Assembly (NCBI RefSeq): GCF_000209165.1
Contig: NC_009047.1
Span: 186,001-250,000 of the forward strand
Source: Scheffersomyces stipitis CBS 6054
Lineage: Eukaryota > Ascomycota > Pichiomycetes > Serinales > Debaryomycetaceae
Length of the DNA stretch: 64,000 nt
Direction: 5' to 3'
Part shown: positions 1 through 8,939 of the stretch, one piece after another
How the letters are laid out: each line of letters opens with the position of its first letter
How positions within the stretch are numbered: the first letter of the stretch is position 1
Notes under the pieces: model-generated
What the model saw: only the letters and a program-made list of their open reading frames with translations
Database searches by the model: none
What the model was told of the DNA's origin: nothing
Program-made: the position numbers and the translations under genes

Positions 1-1227
1 CTATCGACATTATTCTCAAGCTACACTAACAACAACAATGGTAACAGTAGTATTAGTAACAATAATAGCAACAGTAGTAACAACAATACTAGTAATAATG
101 CTGTCAGTATGAATGGCATTAGTGCTACGCTCAGTTCCCAAAAAGTACCTCCTCAGAATCGTTTGTTTTCCCTGAATATCCCAAACTTGGCCAACCTGGC
201 CACATCCAACGTCGCGAACTCCAACGGCACCCCATTGGCAACTAATAGACTGGACTTGCAGTTGGACTTCAAGATGAACGACGAATGCTACAACGCCATC
301 ACGTACTGGCTCAACAACACTCTTTCGTCTACTGCACGTGACGACTTGAGCAACGTTGACATGAACAACTTGGACGATGTTGCTGCCAAAATTATGGTGA
401 ACCCCACGGGAATTATCAAGGGTAACATCCAGAACTTCTCCAAGAACCGGTCGCACTCGTACTCTGCGACATCCAACAACGGTATGTATCGTCGTAGGAA
501 TTCTGTCCAGTCGCCCACCGTTTTGGAATCGTTCCCCCAGCTGCTGAGTCTGGACATCCAGATGCAGAAATTGCAGCAGTCGCAGCAAATTACGCAACAG
601 ATGATCGACACCTATTCTGCTGGCCAGAAGAAGAAGAGGAGAAAGTCAAGTGTCAGCTACGATAGCACCATAAACGTAAACGTAGGCACTATGAACTCTG
701 TAAACAACACCGTCTTGAGACTGTCTCCTACTCAGGGATCACCTAACATTTCACCCACTACTTCTAACGTTCTTTTTGCTCCAGGTAGTTCTGTCAAGTT
801 GGAAAGCGTTCCGGATTTGGAGCCTCGTCGAGCCAGAAAGAGCTCTCCGGCCAAAGAAAACTCTGATAGTCCTACGGCTGCAGCAGGAACATCGCCAGAA
901 AAGTCGAAAGCAGTAGCTGCAGGTGTTCCTATGACTCCGAATAATAACGGAGCATTCTCATGTACCGAATGTGACAAGCAGTTCAAGCGGTCGGAGCATC
1001 TTAAGAGACACATCCGGTCGGTGCATTCCAATATTCGTCCGTTCCACTGCAAATACTGCGAGAAGAAGTTCTCAAGATCGGACAACTTGGCCCAGCACTT
1101 GAAGACGCATTACCGGGTCGATTCTGAGGGGAACACCAATATCATCTACGGCAACCCGAATAACCATTCGCGGACAAACAGTTCGGGTGCTCCTGCAGTA
1201 GTAGCCAACCAAGGCAAGAAAAAGTAA
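1..1227 (+). CDS. MSN4: Msn2/Msn4-like C2H2 zinc-finger transcription factor (5' partial)
   Basis: The frame is open from base 1, so the gene begins before the window; the first ATG inside it (109) need not be the start. The last ~95 residues hold two adjacent C2H2 fingers, [19 protein letters not shown] and [19 protein letters not shown], joined by a short VHSNIRP linker. The RSEHLKRH and RSDNLAQH helices are those of yeast Msn2/Msn4, which bind the stress element AGGGG/CCCCT and activate stress genes in the nucleus. The visible N-terminal part is Asn/Ser-rich low complexity, then a segment around [20 protein letters not shown] that looks like a conserved activator motif, and a basic KKKRRKSS patch that may be a nuclear localisation signal or PKA site. 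CTG codons are more frequent here than in the housekeeping genes. Which Msn-type paralogue it is (MSN4 or MNL1) cannot be settled from the fingers alone. Confidence 0.85.
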   Translation, partial: LSTLFSSYTNNNNGNSSISNNNSNSSNNNTSNNAVSMNGISATLSSQKVPPQNRLFSLNIPNLANLATSNVANSNGTPLATNRLDLQLDFKMNDECYNAITYWLNNTLSSTARDDLSNVDMNNLDDVAAKIMVNPTGIIKGNIQNFSKNRSHSYSATSNNGMYRRRNSVQSPTVLESFPQLLSLDIQMQKLQQSQQITQQMIDTYSAGQKKKRRKSSVSYDSTINVNVGTMNSVNNTVLRLSPTQGSPNISPTTSNVLFAPGSSVKLESVPDLEPRRARKSSPAKENSDSPTAAAGTSPEKSKAVAAGVPMTPNNNGAFSCTECDKQFKRSEHLKRHIRSVHSNIRPFHCKYCEKKFSRSDNLAQHLKTHYRVDSEGNTNIIYGNPNNHSRTNSSGAPAVVANQGKKK

Positions 1228-1937
1228 GGGTGAAAGAAAGAAGAAGTAAGAAACAAGAAGTAGCAGACGTAGAGAAGACGTAATGCGCGAAGGAAGTAGT
1301 AACATGGCGTGCTGAGGCTGGCTCTCTTTGCTGTATGAATTAAAGGTCTTTCGTTCTGACATAACTTTGTCTTTGTCTCGATTATAGGGCACTATTTTTA
1401 TAAATAAGGATTGACATTATGATACTTGTAGAAGCGGTAGAATAGTAATTAGTGAGGGCTGATGGTATATGTGTTTTCCATGTTCTAAATCATTCACTTT
1501 GGTTCCCTGGCACTTTTAGCATTCAACCATGAAATACGCTTGGATCAGAAGCAGAGAAGGTTTTCTTGACGTGCAGTGCTGTATGCACTACGATATGAAA
1601 CGAGCCAGAGATGAGAAATTCAGGCGAACAGAATGAATCCTATGGAAGTTGGGAAATGCTGGCCATACCTGTTTTGAGATTAAATGAGTATGGCTATGAC
1701 AACCTTGGAACGAATCAATAGTTTCATTTGCGTTCATTTCTTTTCAATTTTACTATCTGAATGTCTTTACAGCTCTACCTCTCTGTCTCCAGAGCTTCTC
1801 TACCGCAAGGTACTGTATCTACAAGTCCCATTCTATCACGTGATTCAATCTCACCAATTCGCAAGTTTTCATTGGCACAACCATTTCATACGATTCAACG
1901 CTATTCTCTCCGGTTCAGCATATCACCATACAACAAA
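1228..1937. other. Intergenic region between the Msn4-like gene and NDUFB3
   Basis: No supported gene. An ATG-initiated frame enters NDUFB3 from 1761, but the stretch 1761-1937 contains a palindromic TCACGTGA (1836-1843) and reads more like promoter/5' UTR. Confidence 0.6.
1836..1843. promoter_or_regulatory. TCACGTGA E-box (Cbf1/bHLH-type site)
   Basis: Perfect 8-bp palindrome about 95 bp upstream of the preferred NDUFB3 start. Cbf1 and related bHLH factors bind this core in yeasts; binding here is inference. Confidence 0.5.
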
Positions 1938-2111
1938 ATGGCAGGAAACCCTTGGGCAAAGAGAGACGCATGGAGATACGAGGGCCAATTCAGCCGTATC
2001 AACAGATTCAAAAGTGCATTCCCCGGTTTGGGGCTTGGTGCTGGAGCCTTTGTACTTTACGTTGCTTATGAAAAGTTGGTGTTGAAGAAGGACGATGCCC
2101 ACCACCACTGA
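1938..2111 (+). CDS. NADH:ubiquinone oxidoreductase subunit B12 (NDUFB3 family)
   Basis: Small accessory subunit of respiratory complex I in the mitochondrial inner membrane. The core NPWAKRDAWRYEG, then NRFKSAFPGLGLG and a hydrophobic single-pass segment (AGAFVLYVAYEKLV), is the family signature. I choose the ATG at 1938 (57 residues) because it sits in a strong CAACAAAATGGC context and the product begins directly with the conserved domain; fungal B12 proteins are short. The frame stays open back to another ATG at 1761, which would add 59 residues rich in Ser/Arg; this could be a presequence, but the E-box inside it argues for non-coding DNA. The C-terminus ends in three histidines. Its presence shows that the organism has a conventional complex I, which excludes Saccharomyces and close relatives. 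Confidence 0.88.
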   Translation: MAGNPWAKRDAWRYEGQFSRINRFKSAFPGLGLGAGAFVLYVAYEKLVLKKDDAHHH

Positions 2112-2525
2112 ACGTGGATTCGTAAAGACGTGTCTTAAAGATAATATTGTTATGGAACAAAAGTTATCGTTAAGAACGATTGTAAGGGTCATCTCAACCT
2201 ACAACCACCGAGACATGTCTACAATGATAAATGATAATTTCGTCCATATCAACAACAATTTGCATTTCCACCTGGATTTTTTTATATTTATTACTTCTGT
2301 ACAAGTATCTCAGCTTCAATATATTGCATGAAAACGAACTGAACAATAATTGTAGACATTCTAGTAGTGTAGTCCATCTAAGAATCAGGAGAAAGAGCTG
2401 GAACCATTGTTAAAACGGTTCCTGTCTACCGTTGAGCCTAAAGAATTGCCTTCTTTCAAACTTACTATCTTGTCGTGTATTTTACAGATTATGTGACTAT
2501 GTACATGTGTCTATGCTGAAAGGCT
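2112..2525. other. Convergent intergenic region NDUFB3 / RSM25
   Basis: About 0.4 kb between two convergent 3' ends, AT-rich, with no gene that I can support. Confidence 0.6.
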
Positions 2526-3350
2526 TTACTTTTCTTCGACAACTTCTTCGGCATCAGAGATCTCGAAACTGCTTTCCCAGATTGAAGTTTCGGCTCCCTT
2601 TTCTTCGTCAGCACCTGAGCCGGCAGAAGTACCTCTACCTCTATTAGCCAGGGCTACCTTGGTCTTGTCCAGGGCAACCTTTGCCCACACATCGATGTAT
2701 TCTTGTTCCTTTTGTACACCCCATTCAAGATGGGTAGTAGGGAAAACAGCTCCGTACATAACCGATTCTTCTCTGGATACTGAGCTGTTCATTTCCTCTC
2801 GCATTCTCAAGCGGTAGAATTCAAATCTGGCCTTGTCGTAGGCCTCGAAAAGTGACAACTTTGGGCCGTTCTTCTTGGAATCAGCCAACAACCACAATGT
2901 TCTTTGCACGACAGACTCACCGTCCAACGGCTTGTTGAACTGCAACATATGTGACCAGTCACAGTCCTTGTATTCGTCACCCTTGTTTTCGATCAACGTC
3001 TTGGGACGCGAAAATTCCCACGGGTGCTGGTGGTAGAATACGTCTCTCAACTCGTCTTCCAAGAACTCCAACTGGGGGATTCTCAGGATGCTGTTATTCT
3101 TCTGCAAACGGTCAAAGGCACTGGCACGAGTCTTAACCGTGCCATCATTTCTCGATGTGCCGAACAACGATGTGAATGGGTCTGGTTTCTGTGTTTTCAA
3201 CTCCAAAACCTTCGGCTTCTTGGTGAGATCTGTGTGAGGAGGAAAGGCTCCTACTACATCATACCAGGCTGGCTTCTGTTTCAACACTCCAACCTTCAAG
3301 TAGTGTGAAGTTCTCTCTAAGACCGTGGTGGCCTTGGACTGTATCTTCAT
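2526..3350 (-). CDS. RSM25: Mitochondrial small ribosomal subunit protein mS23 (Rsm25)
   Basis: Component of the 37S mitoribosomal subunit. The 274-residue product starts [19 protein letters not shown] with the conserved [13 protein letters not shown] segment, as in yeast Rsm25, followed by the highly conserved block around residues 95-145 ([18 protein letters not shown], then [20 protein letters not shown]). The length matches the fungal family (about 260-270). The C-terminal ~35 residues are acidic and not conserved. It is divergent from the next gene (3957-6086), which is also predicted to be mitochondrial, so the ~600-bp gap may be a shared promoter. No classic presequence is obvious beyond the basic N-terminus. 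Confidence 0.93.
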   Translation of the reverse strand: MKIQSKATTVLERTSHYLKVGVLKQKPAWYDVVGAFPPHTDLTKKPKVLELKTQKPDPFTSLFGTSRNDGTVKTRASAFDRLQKNNSILRIPQLEFLEDELRDVFYHQHPWEFSRPKTLIENKGDEYKDCDWSHMLQFNKPLDGESVVQRTLWLLADSKKNGPKLSLFEAYDKARFEFYRLRMREEMNSSVSREESVMYGAVFPTTHLEWGVQKEQEYIDVWAKVALDKTKVALANRGRGTSAGSGADEEKGAETSIWESSFEISDAEEVVEEK

Positions 3351-3956
3351 GATTTAAAACGGCTGGGTTTGTTCGAGAAGGGAATTGATTTGGTCGGTCA
3401 AGTATACTTTACCTGTGGTTAACTACGTATTGACCTGAAAAATTTTTGGTTAGTGCGCCTATGCAGAACTTGGAACAGTGAAAAATTCTGTGTCGCAGCT
3501 GTGTTTTAGACAGAGAAATGACATACTTATATAGTAGAAGCTCCAGTACGGGTCTTGTGCTGAAGATGAATAAACGTCGGTGGATATTTGTATCAATTGC
3601 ATCCTTGGCTATCTTTAGGAAAAATCAACTTTCTAATTTTGACTTGTTGCTGGAGTTTCTAGTAAGGTATCAGAAATTTAGTTGCGAAATTCTAGCCTCC
3701 AATACAGAAATACAACTACCATAAATTTGAAAGCACCAACTGATAAAACTGAATGACTTGTATTAACCAACCAGATAAGTCTTCAATCACTGTCTGTTAC
3801 TGCTGACAGTCTACTAGCAATAAACCTTAGATCACATATATAAATCTTCAAAATGACAGAGTGTGTCGCACACGACATTATCTATAGTTGCTAAAAGTCT
3901 TGCCTTATACTTTCTTTAAAGTTCTCTTCTCCATCCGACAACCACTAGATGCTCAT
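3351..3956. other. Divergent promoter region RSM25 / mitochondrial orphan
   Basis: Between divergent starts. It holds a short upstream reading frame (3853-3894) in front of the rightward gene and otherwise AT-rich sequence without a supported gene. Confidence 0.55.
3853..3894 (+). other. Possible 13-codon upstream ORF
   Basis: ATG at 3853 in context CAAAATGACA, ending in TAA at 3892-3894, 62 bases before the ATG at 3957. If the transcript starts upstream of 3853, as suggested by a TATATAAA run at 3836-3843, translation of the gene would have to pass it only if initiation lies before the uORF. The transcription start is unknown. Confidence 0.3.
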
Positions 3957-6086
3957 ATGAAAGCAACTAAGATCATTATTCGAAGATTCAGTGCTTCAGT
4001 TCGAATACGACAAAAGTCGGAACCAGTTCGTAACCGACTAGAAGCGGCGGTAGCCAATTTCATCTCAAAAGTTCAGAAAAGCCAATCCAAAAGCTCAGGA
4101 TCTATTCTCAGTGCCATAGATCTCCTCATAGACAAACACAACGAGACTCTCGCTGCACACTTCGGCATTCCTCATGAAACCAACGACTACTTAAAGGTGA
4201 AACAGCAGATATGGGACAAACTTTCTGTAGGGGACATTTCCCTAGCCCAAGATCAGGAATCTGTAGAAGCACAGCGAAGTAACTTGTTGAATCTGCACTC
4301 ACTTAGATTGTCAAGCTCATCCAGTACATCACTCTCTAAATTTGTAAAATGTTTATACCCGTTGCATAAATCGACATCTCCAAGTCTCAGCTCCAGCAAC
4401 AGTAACAAAGTGCTTGATATACCTTCAAGTTTGGGTAAGTATGAGTTAATAAACCATAACCAGCTCCACAGAACCTTTTATGAATTGCCGTCCCCGCAGC
4501 CTTTCTACCTTAGCCCCCAGCATTTGAATGACTTTTTGCATCGGTTTCTATTCAATAAGCGTGACTTCATCAAGTCAAACATCGTATCATTATCCAATTT
4601 GAACCATTTTGCACCCTATCGTTTCTTTGAATACTACAACCAGATGCTTTTTAAGAGACAAGAATACGTATCTATGGTCACAAAAATCTTGCAAGATCTT
4701 CAAACATATGGATTTGAGACTTCACTCACCGAACAGAATCAAATTATCTTCTATACTTTCTTCAAAGACAAAGCTCCTATAGTACATAAAATCAATGAAG
4801 CTGTGGGGAAACTCAAGGAACTAGGAATGTCAGTAACACAGGATGCTTACCCAACGTTTGATCTTGACACTTATAACCAATTAAAAGAGTCCATGATTGC
4901 CAAGTATGGTAAATTGCATATCAGCAGCTTGAACATATTCTTGCTACATGCGATTAGACACAGCCAAGAGCTGGTAATTGTAGATGTGCTACAACAAATT
5001 GGTTTTGCTGAACTTGTTGGTGGCAACAGCCTTAGTGAGAGATTATCGACACCTGATGAAACTACTTTCGCACTATTATTCGAGTACTTTTCATCTTCAA
5101 GCTATGCATCGAGTAAAGGATTATCGCTGTTTGTAGAAGTGTTTGAGAAAGCAGTTGCGGACAAGTCGTTAGTTTTTGATGTCAAACTTATCAATGTATT
5201 GCTTAAGTGTTTATGTGAGAATGAAGAGTTGAATTTTGCAGAAAACATCGTCTCTAAACTTTTTTTGCAAGAAGTTCCTAAATTACAAGTTGACGAATCG
5301 GAAGCTGTTGTACTCAAACAAATGAGTCCAAGAGATAAGTTGGCTTACAAGAAATTGGAATTGATTTATAATAATATCAGAAAAGTGACGAACGATTTTG
5401 AGATTTCATATACCATTTTACCAACTGAAAGTACCTTTAAGCCTTTGATTTCGAGCTACTGTCTTCCATTGTCAAATACAAAGAATAGCTTTCGCAAGGT
5501 AAATTACTTAACTAATTTCATGGAAACATACTACAAGTTGCCCATAACTACTAGAACATTCAAGTTAATATTTCTGAAGTTTGAGGCATCTAAGGAAGAA
5601 GGATGGGAGTTGTTTGACCTTATAAATATCACAAGCAAGTTGATTTCATTGCATGACTATTCTTATAACTTAAGTGAGGATACTTCTTTGTTCGGCACTG
5701 ATGGTCAGTTTTCCAAGTTAGATAGGATCGAGAAATCGTCACAATTGACAAACTTCATTAATAATCATTTGGTGAAGCAGATTGATCTCAATATTCCAAT
5801 AGCACAAGGCAGCTTTGTTAAACTTAATGATAGCCTTATTACTTCTGTGTATCATGCATTTATGGAAACGATAAAGCGAAGTGCTCCAAACAACAAGGAG
5901 GGGGCCGATGAATTAGTAAGACGCATTCAAAGGCAGTATGACAGTCTTCGAGAAAGGATAAATAAGTCCAGAGGTCCAGTGGACCAAGAGGGCTTTACCA
6001 CAACTACACGAGATATTTACGCATTAGATGAACTTAACTACATCAAGAAGGCATTCTTAATAGACTTGATTGATGTAGTTGGCTGA
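3957..6086 (+). CDS. Unrecognised, probably mitochondrial, helical protein
   Basis: The frame is open from 3888, but the first ATG is at 3957, giving 709 residues. The N-terminus MKATKIIIRRFSASVRIRQK is basic, Ser/Arg-rich and without acidic residues, a typical matrix-targeting sequence. The rest is predominantly helical with no recognised catalytic motif; segments such as ESTFKPLISSYC followed by NYLTNFMETYYKLPITTRTF have the rhythm of fungal PPR-like repeats. By analogy it could be a mitochondrial mRNA-specific expression factor (Aep/Ccm1/Cbp-type), which evolve too fast to recognise by eye; this is inference only. It shares a divergent promoter region with RSM25, another mitochondrial translation gene, which fits. 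CTG codons are rare. Confidence 0.7.
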   Translation: MKATKIIIRRFSASVRIRQKSEPVRNRLEAAVANFISKVQKSQSKSSGSILSAIDLLIDKHNETLAAHFGIPHETNDYLKVKQQIWDKLSVGDISLAQDQESVEAQRSNLLNLHSLRLSSSSSTSLSKFVKCLYPLHKSTSPSLSSSNSNKVLDIPSSLGKYELINHNQLHRTFYELPSPQPFYLSPQHLNDFLHRFLFNKRDFIKSNIVSLSNLNHFAPYRFFEYYNQMLFKRQEYVSMVTKILQDLQTYGFETSLTEQNQIIFYTFFKDKAPIVHKINEAVGKLKELGMSVTQDAYPTFDLDTYNQLKESMIAKYGKLHISSLNIFLLHAIRHSQELVIVDVLQQIGFAELVGGNSLSERLSTPDETTFALLFEYFSSSSYASSKGLSLFVEVFEKAVADKSLVFDVKLINVLLKCLCENEELNFAENIVSKLFLQEVPKLQVDESEAVVLKQMSPRDKLAYKKLELIYNNIRKVTNDFEISYTILPTESTFKPLISSYCLPLSNTKNSFRKVNYLTNFMETYYKLPITTRTFKLIFLKFEASKEEGWELFDLINITSKLISLHDYSYNLSEDTSLFGTDGQFSKLDRIEKSSQLTNFINNHLVKQIDLNIPIAQGSFVKLNDSLITSVYHAFMETIKRSAPNNKEGADELVRRIQRQYDSLRERINKSRGPVDQEGFTTTTRDIYALDELNYIKKAFLIDLIDVVG

Positions 6087-6161
6087 TCCGGAATTTAATA
6101 GACACAGTAACGTTATAAATTAATGATATTCTACATAGCAAACATTGCAATAAATAATAGA

Positions 6162-7775
6162 TCACTCAGGCACTGGCTTAGGATGAACTTGACTGAGAGG
6201 TCCTTTGACCAAACAGTGTTTTGGTGTGGAAACAACACTTTCAAAAATAACTAAAATCAATAGAAGAGCTGTTATAACGCCCATAAGCACAGTGGAGCTC
6301 AATTCTGCAAATGGGAGCATCGCTACAACTACACCCACTGGGGCTCTCCAAATAACACGCCAGAATCTAGGCAACAAGAATGTCTTTGGAGGATCAAGGC
6401 TGGCATCAAGTAATCCTAGAGCACATAACGATACTAATGCTGCACCGATACCTCCTGCAAAGAAAAATGCCAAAGCGTACAAATTAAGCTCTTCGTTTTC
6501 TTCTGATCTATTGAATAGTTCTTCGCCATGTACTAGTAACTCTTCTACGGGATGTCTGTGTAGATTGGTGTTGGTCAAAGAACTCAAATCTCCACCAGCA
6601 TCGGCAGCAAGAACAATTCCCGCTACAAGAGGCAAGTGTCCATATAAATAGATAATTGCGGTTAGTCCCGAACGTCTCAAAGCGTGGATAGCCTTTTTGG
6701 CTGTGGATCCATAGATATAAATCCAGAAAATTGCGTAGGCAATCAAAATCATGAATACACCTCTAAGGAACCGCAAGGATAAACCTGAGCCCAACGAACC
6801 GTTTGCAGCAACTTTGTATAAGAATTCACCTACGGCAATAGTGACAAAAACCGAGTATCTTTCCACTTCGTGTTCAATATTCAAGGCAGTAGAGGTGGTC
6901 AACCTGAAGTATCTTCTGAAACTAGGATGGTGAATCACCATGAATGAAGTCTGCTCCAACACGAAAATAACTATCGACAAACCTATCTTTGCTCTCGTAG
7001 AAATGAAGATGACTGGAATCCAGAGACAAGTAGTTACAAAGATGGTGGCAGCGTAACATCGTTGTTGAAATCTTAGTTCTGGGATATAAAACGAATACAC
7101 CACCAAGGTAATGCTCAACGACATTCTGGCTAGCATATAAGGTACAATTGTATAGGCAGCACTGGCTCTTGATGTAGCAATATCGTAATGACTATTGGCA
7201 AAAAGCATCAAAAGCAACAAATACCACACTAAACACAACTTCTGGAACAAATCCTCACTGTAGTAGTAATTGACAAAATCCTTGACATCAGCCCAAATCG
7301 TGAAGGCAGCAACAAAGAGCAAGATGTACTTGAGCAAAGCAGCTCCACTAGCATTTTCGGTTGCTTCCCCAGCCAAATTGGCTATTATGGCCACATACAT
7401 GAGATCTAGGAACAATTCAGTTCTTCCTGATGATCTTTCTCCCTTGGTTCTGTACAACACTCCATCCTTGAAGTAGTTCAAAGCATGTGGCCTTATGAAC
7501 CAGACTCTTTCCGTAGGTTTCTTGATATAGCTGAAGTTTATAGCACCGTACTTCTTGACGAATGCGTCTTCACCTTCAGAATCAGTGAGCACTTCTTCGC
7601 CTCTTTCAGCACCATTTTCCAAATCAGCATTGCTACGTCCCTCCTCTATAATTTCACTATCAGAGAAAAATTCTGTTTCTACGATTGCACCATAGTCGGC
7701 ATTGTTATTTTCGTAACTACCACTGCTGTCTGGCACTTGCTCGACCAAAGCCGAGTCGTGGGACTTCTTTGACAT
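6162..7775 (-). CDS. LtrA-family (low temperature requirement A) multi-pass membrane protein
   Basis: The 537-residue product has an acidic, Ser/Glu-rich cytosolic N-terminus (1-85), then about ten hydrophobic segments. The family signature RTELFLDLMYV begins at residue 118 (ELFLDL 120-125) just before the first membrane span, and the second signature EHEVERYSVF (301-310) is followed by a GE pair (316-317) in a membrane span. Both mark the Pfam bacterial low-temperature-requirement A superfamily, which is also present in fungi. The substrate and role are unknown. Length and topology agree with fungal members. It converges with the upstream mitochondrial gene (75-bp gap) and is divergent from the tricalbin gene. 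The family is named for a Listeria cold-growth mutant, so the name should not be read as a function here. Confidence 0.82.
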   Translation of the reverse strand: MSKKSHDSALVEQVPDSSGSYENNNADYGAIVETEFFSDSEIIEEGRSNADLENGAERGEEVLTDSEGEDAFVKKYGAINFSYIKKPTERVWFIRPHALNYFKDGVLYRTKGERSSGRTELFLDLMYVAIIANLAGEATENASGAALLKYILLFVAAFTIWADVKDFVNYYYSEDLFQKLCLVWYLLLLMLFANSHYDIATSRASAAYTIVPYMLARMSLSITLVVYSFYIPELRFQQRCYAATIFVTTCLWIPVIFISTRAKIGLSIVIFVLEQTSFMVIHHPSFRRYFRLTTSTALNIEHEVERYSVFVTIAVGEFLYKVAANGSLGSGLSLRFLRGVFMILIAYAIFWIYIYGSTAKKAIHALRRSGLTAIIYLYGHLPLVAGIVLAADAGGDLSSLTNTNLHRHPVEELLVHGEELFNRSEENEELNLYALAFFFAGGIGAALVSLCALGLLDASLDPPKTFLLPRFWRVIWRAPVGVVVAMLPFAELSSTVLMGVITALLLILVIFESVVSTPKHCLVKGPLSQVHPKPVPE

Positions 7776-8939
7776 TGAACAGCCGAGATGTGGATGAGAA
7801 GAAGAAAAATATAAAAAGAAGAAAATCGGAATGTTTAATTATATGTGAAACAGAACGGAATTAGAGTTGGCCAGGGTTAATTGGAATTGCGTCTTCTGTA
7901 CAATTCAGCCGTTACACAGGCTTTATTTTATCCGTAATCTAAAGCGCTTTTATGCGCAGAATAAATGTAAAGAAAATAATGAATGGGTTTATACCGTACT
8001 TGAATCTATTGGGGCATTTACGAAAATTTGCTGTAGTAACTGGCTTGGGACAGAAACACCAGAAACGCCTAGAGCAAAACGAATGGCACTTCGCTGATTT
8101 CGGGGCTTCCCAAATGACAGATACAGCTTCCATGCACCGTGGAACGATGGACCTATCTTTCCTCTTCTAGGTGTTTCAGTCTAAGAAAGAGTTGATATAT
8201 GTTCGCAAGAGTGAAATGGTTGCAATTTGTCGGCAATAGGTTAGCAAAGCTTAGAGTCCCCTGGTTTGCCTATCCATTCAATCTTGTGTCGGTGCCAATT
8301 CTTGGATTTCAATACGAATTTTTTAAGGTTTATGCATAGAAGATGCGGAATGAAGAATTCTGGAAAATTTGTACACGGATTTATCTCAAATAAATACAGC
8401 TGTGTATCTACATTGGTAAGATATATATATACAACTTTGCAAGAAATATAACTGCGTTTCACCTGAATTGAATAATAAGATCCTTAGCGAACTTGTAGAT
8501 ATATAATCACTTAAGATGAAGAATTTAGATTATCTTCTTAACATCTGTGGACAAGTGAGCTCTTCAAAACGTAAATCAACAGACTATCTGCATTGCTCAT
8601 ACACATTTGCAAATTTAGAAAATTCGTATTAGTCGTATTGCCAAACCTTCCCCAACTCTTTCGTCTGTCAACCAGTTTAGGTCCATCTCATTCAGGTACA
8701 CCATGTAAGGGAACAATCTGGACCGACCCGAGGGGTCGCGAACTCGACTTCCGACTACGTCTTTCTCACGTGTACAAATTTCATCTTCTCCAACACTCAT
8801 CTGAGCCCCTAGACTCCTTGGGAAATTCACCTCTGGCTGTTTATACGTCAATTTCACTTTTCTGGTTTAAAAGCCTATCACATTTGGAGGATTATCCATA
8901 CATTCAATTGTCCACACTCAATTGGGTTCAGACCTCAAC
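7776..8939. other. Divergent intergenic region LtrA-like / tricalbin
   Basis: About 1.16 kb. No gene supported. Upstream of the tricalbin start there is an AGGGG stress-element core at 8731-8735 inside a GC-rich patch and a TCACGTG core at about 8767-8773. Confidence 0.5.

Noticed and set aside
1684..2085. 133-codon plus-strand frame overlapping NDUFB3
   Set aside because: Different frame over a recognised conserved gene and its promoter; the product resembles nothing known.
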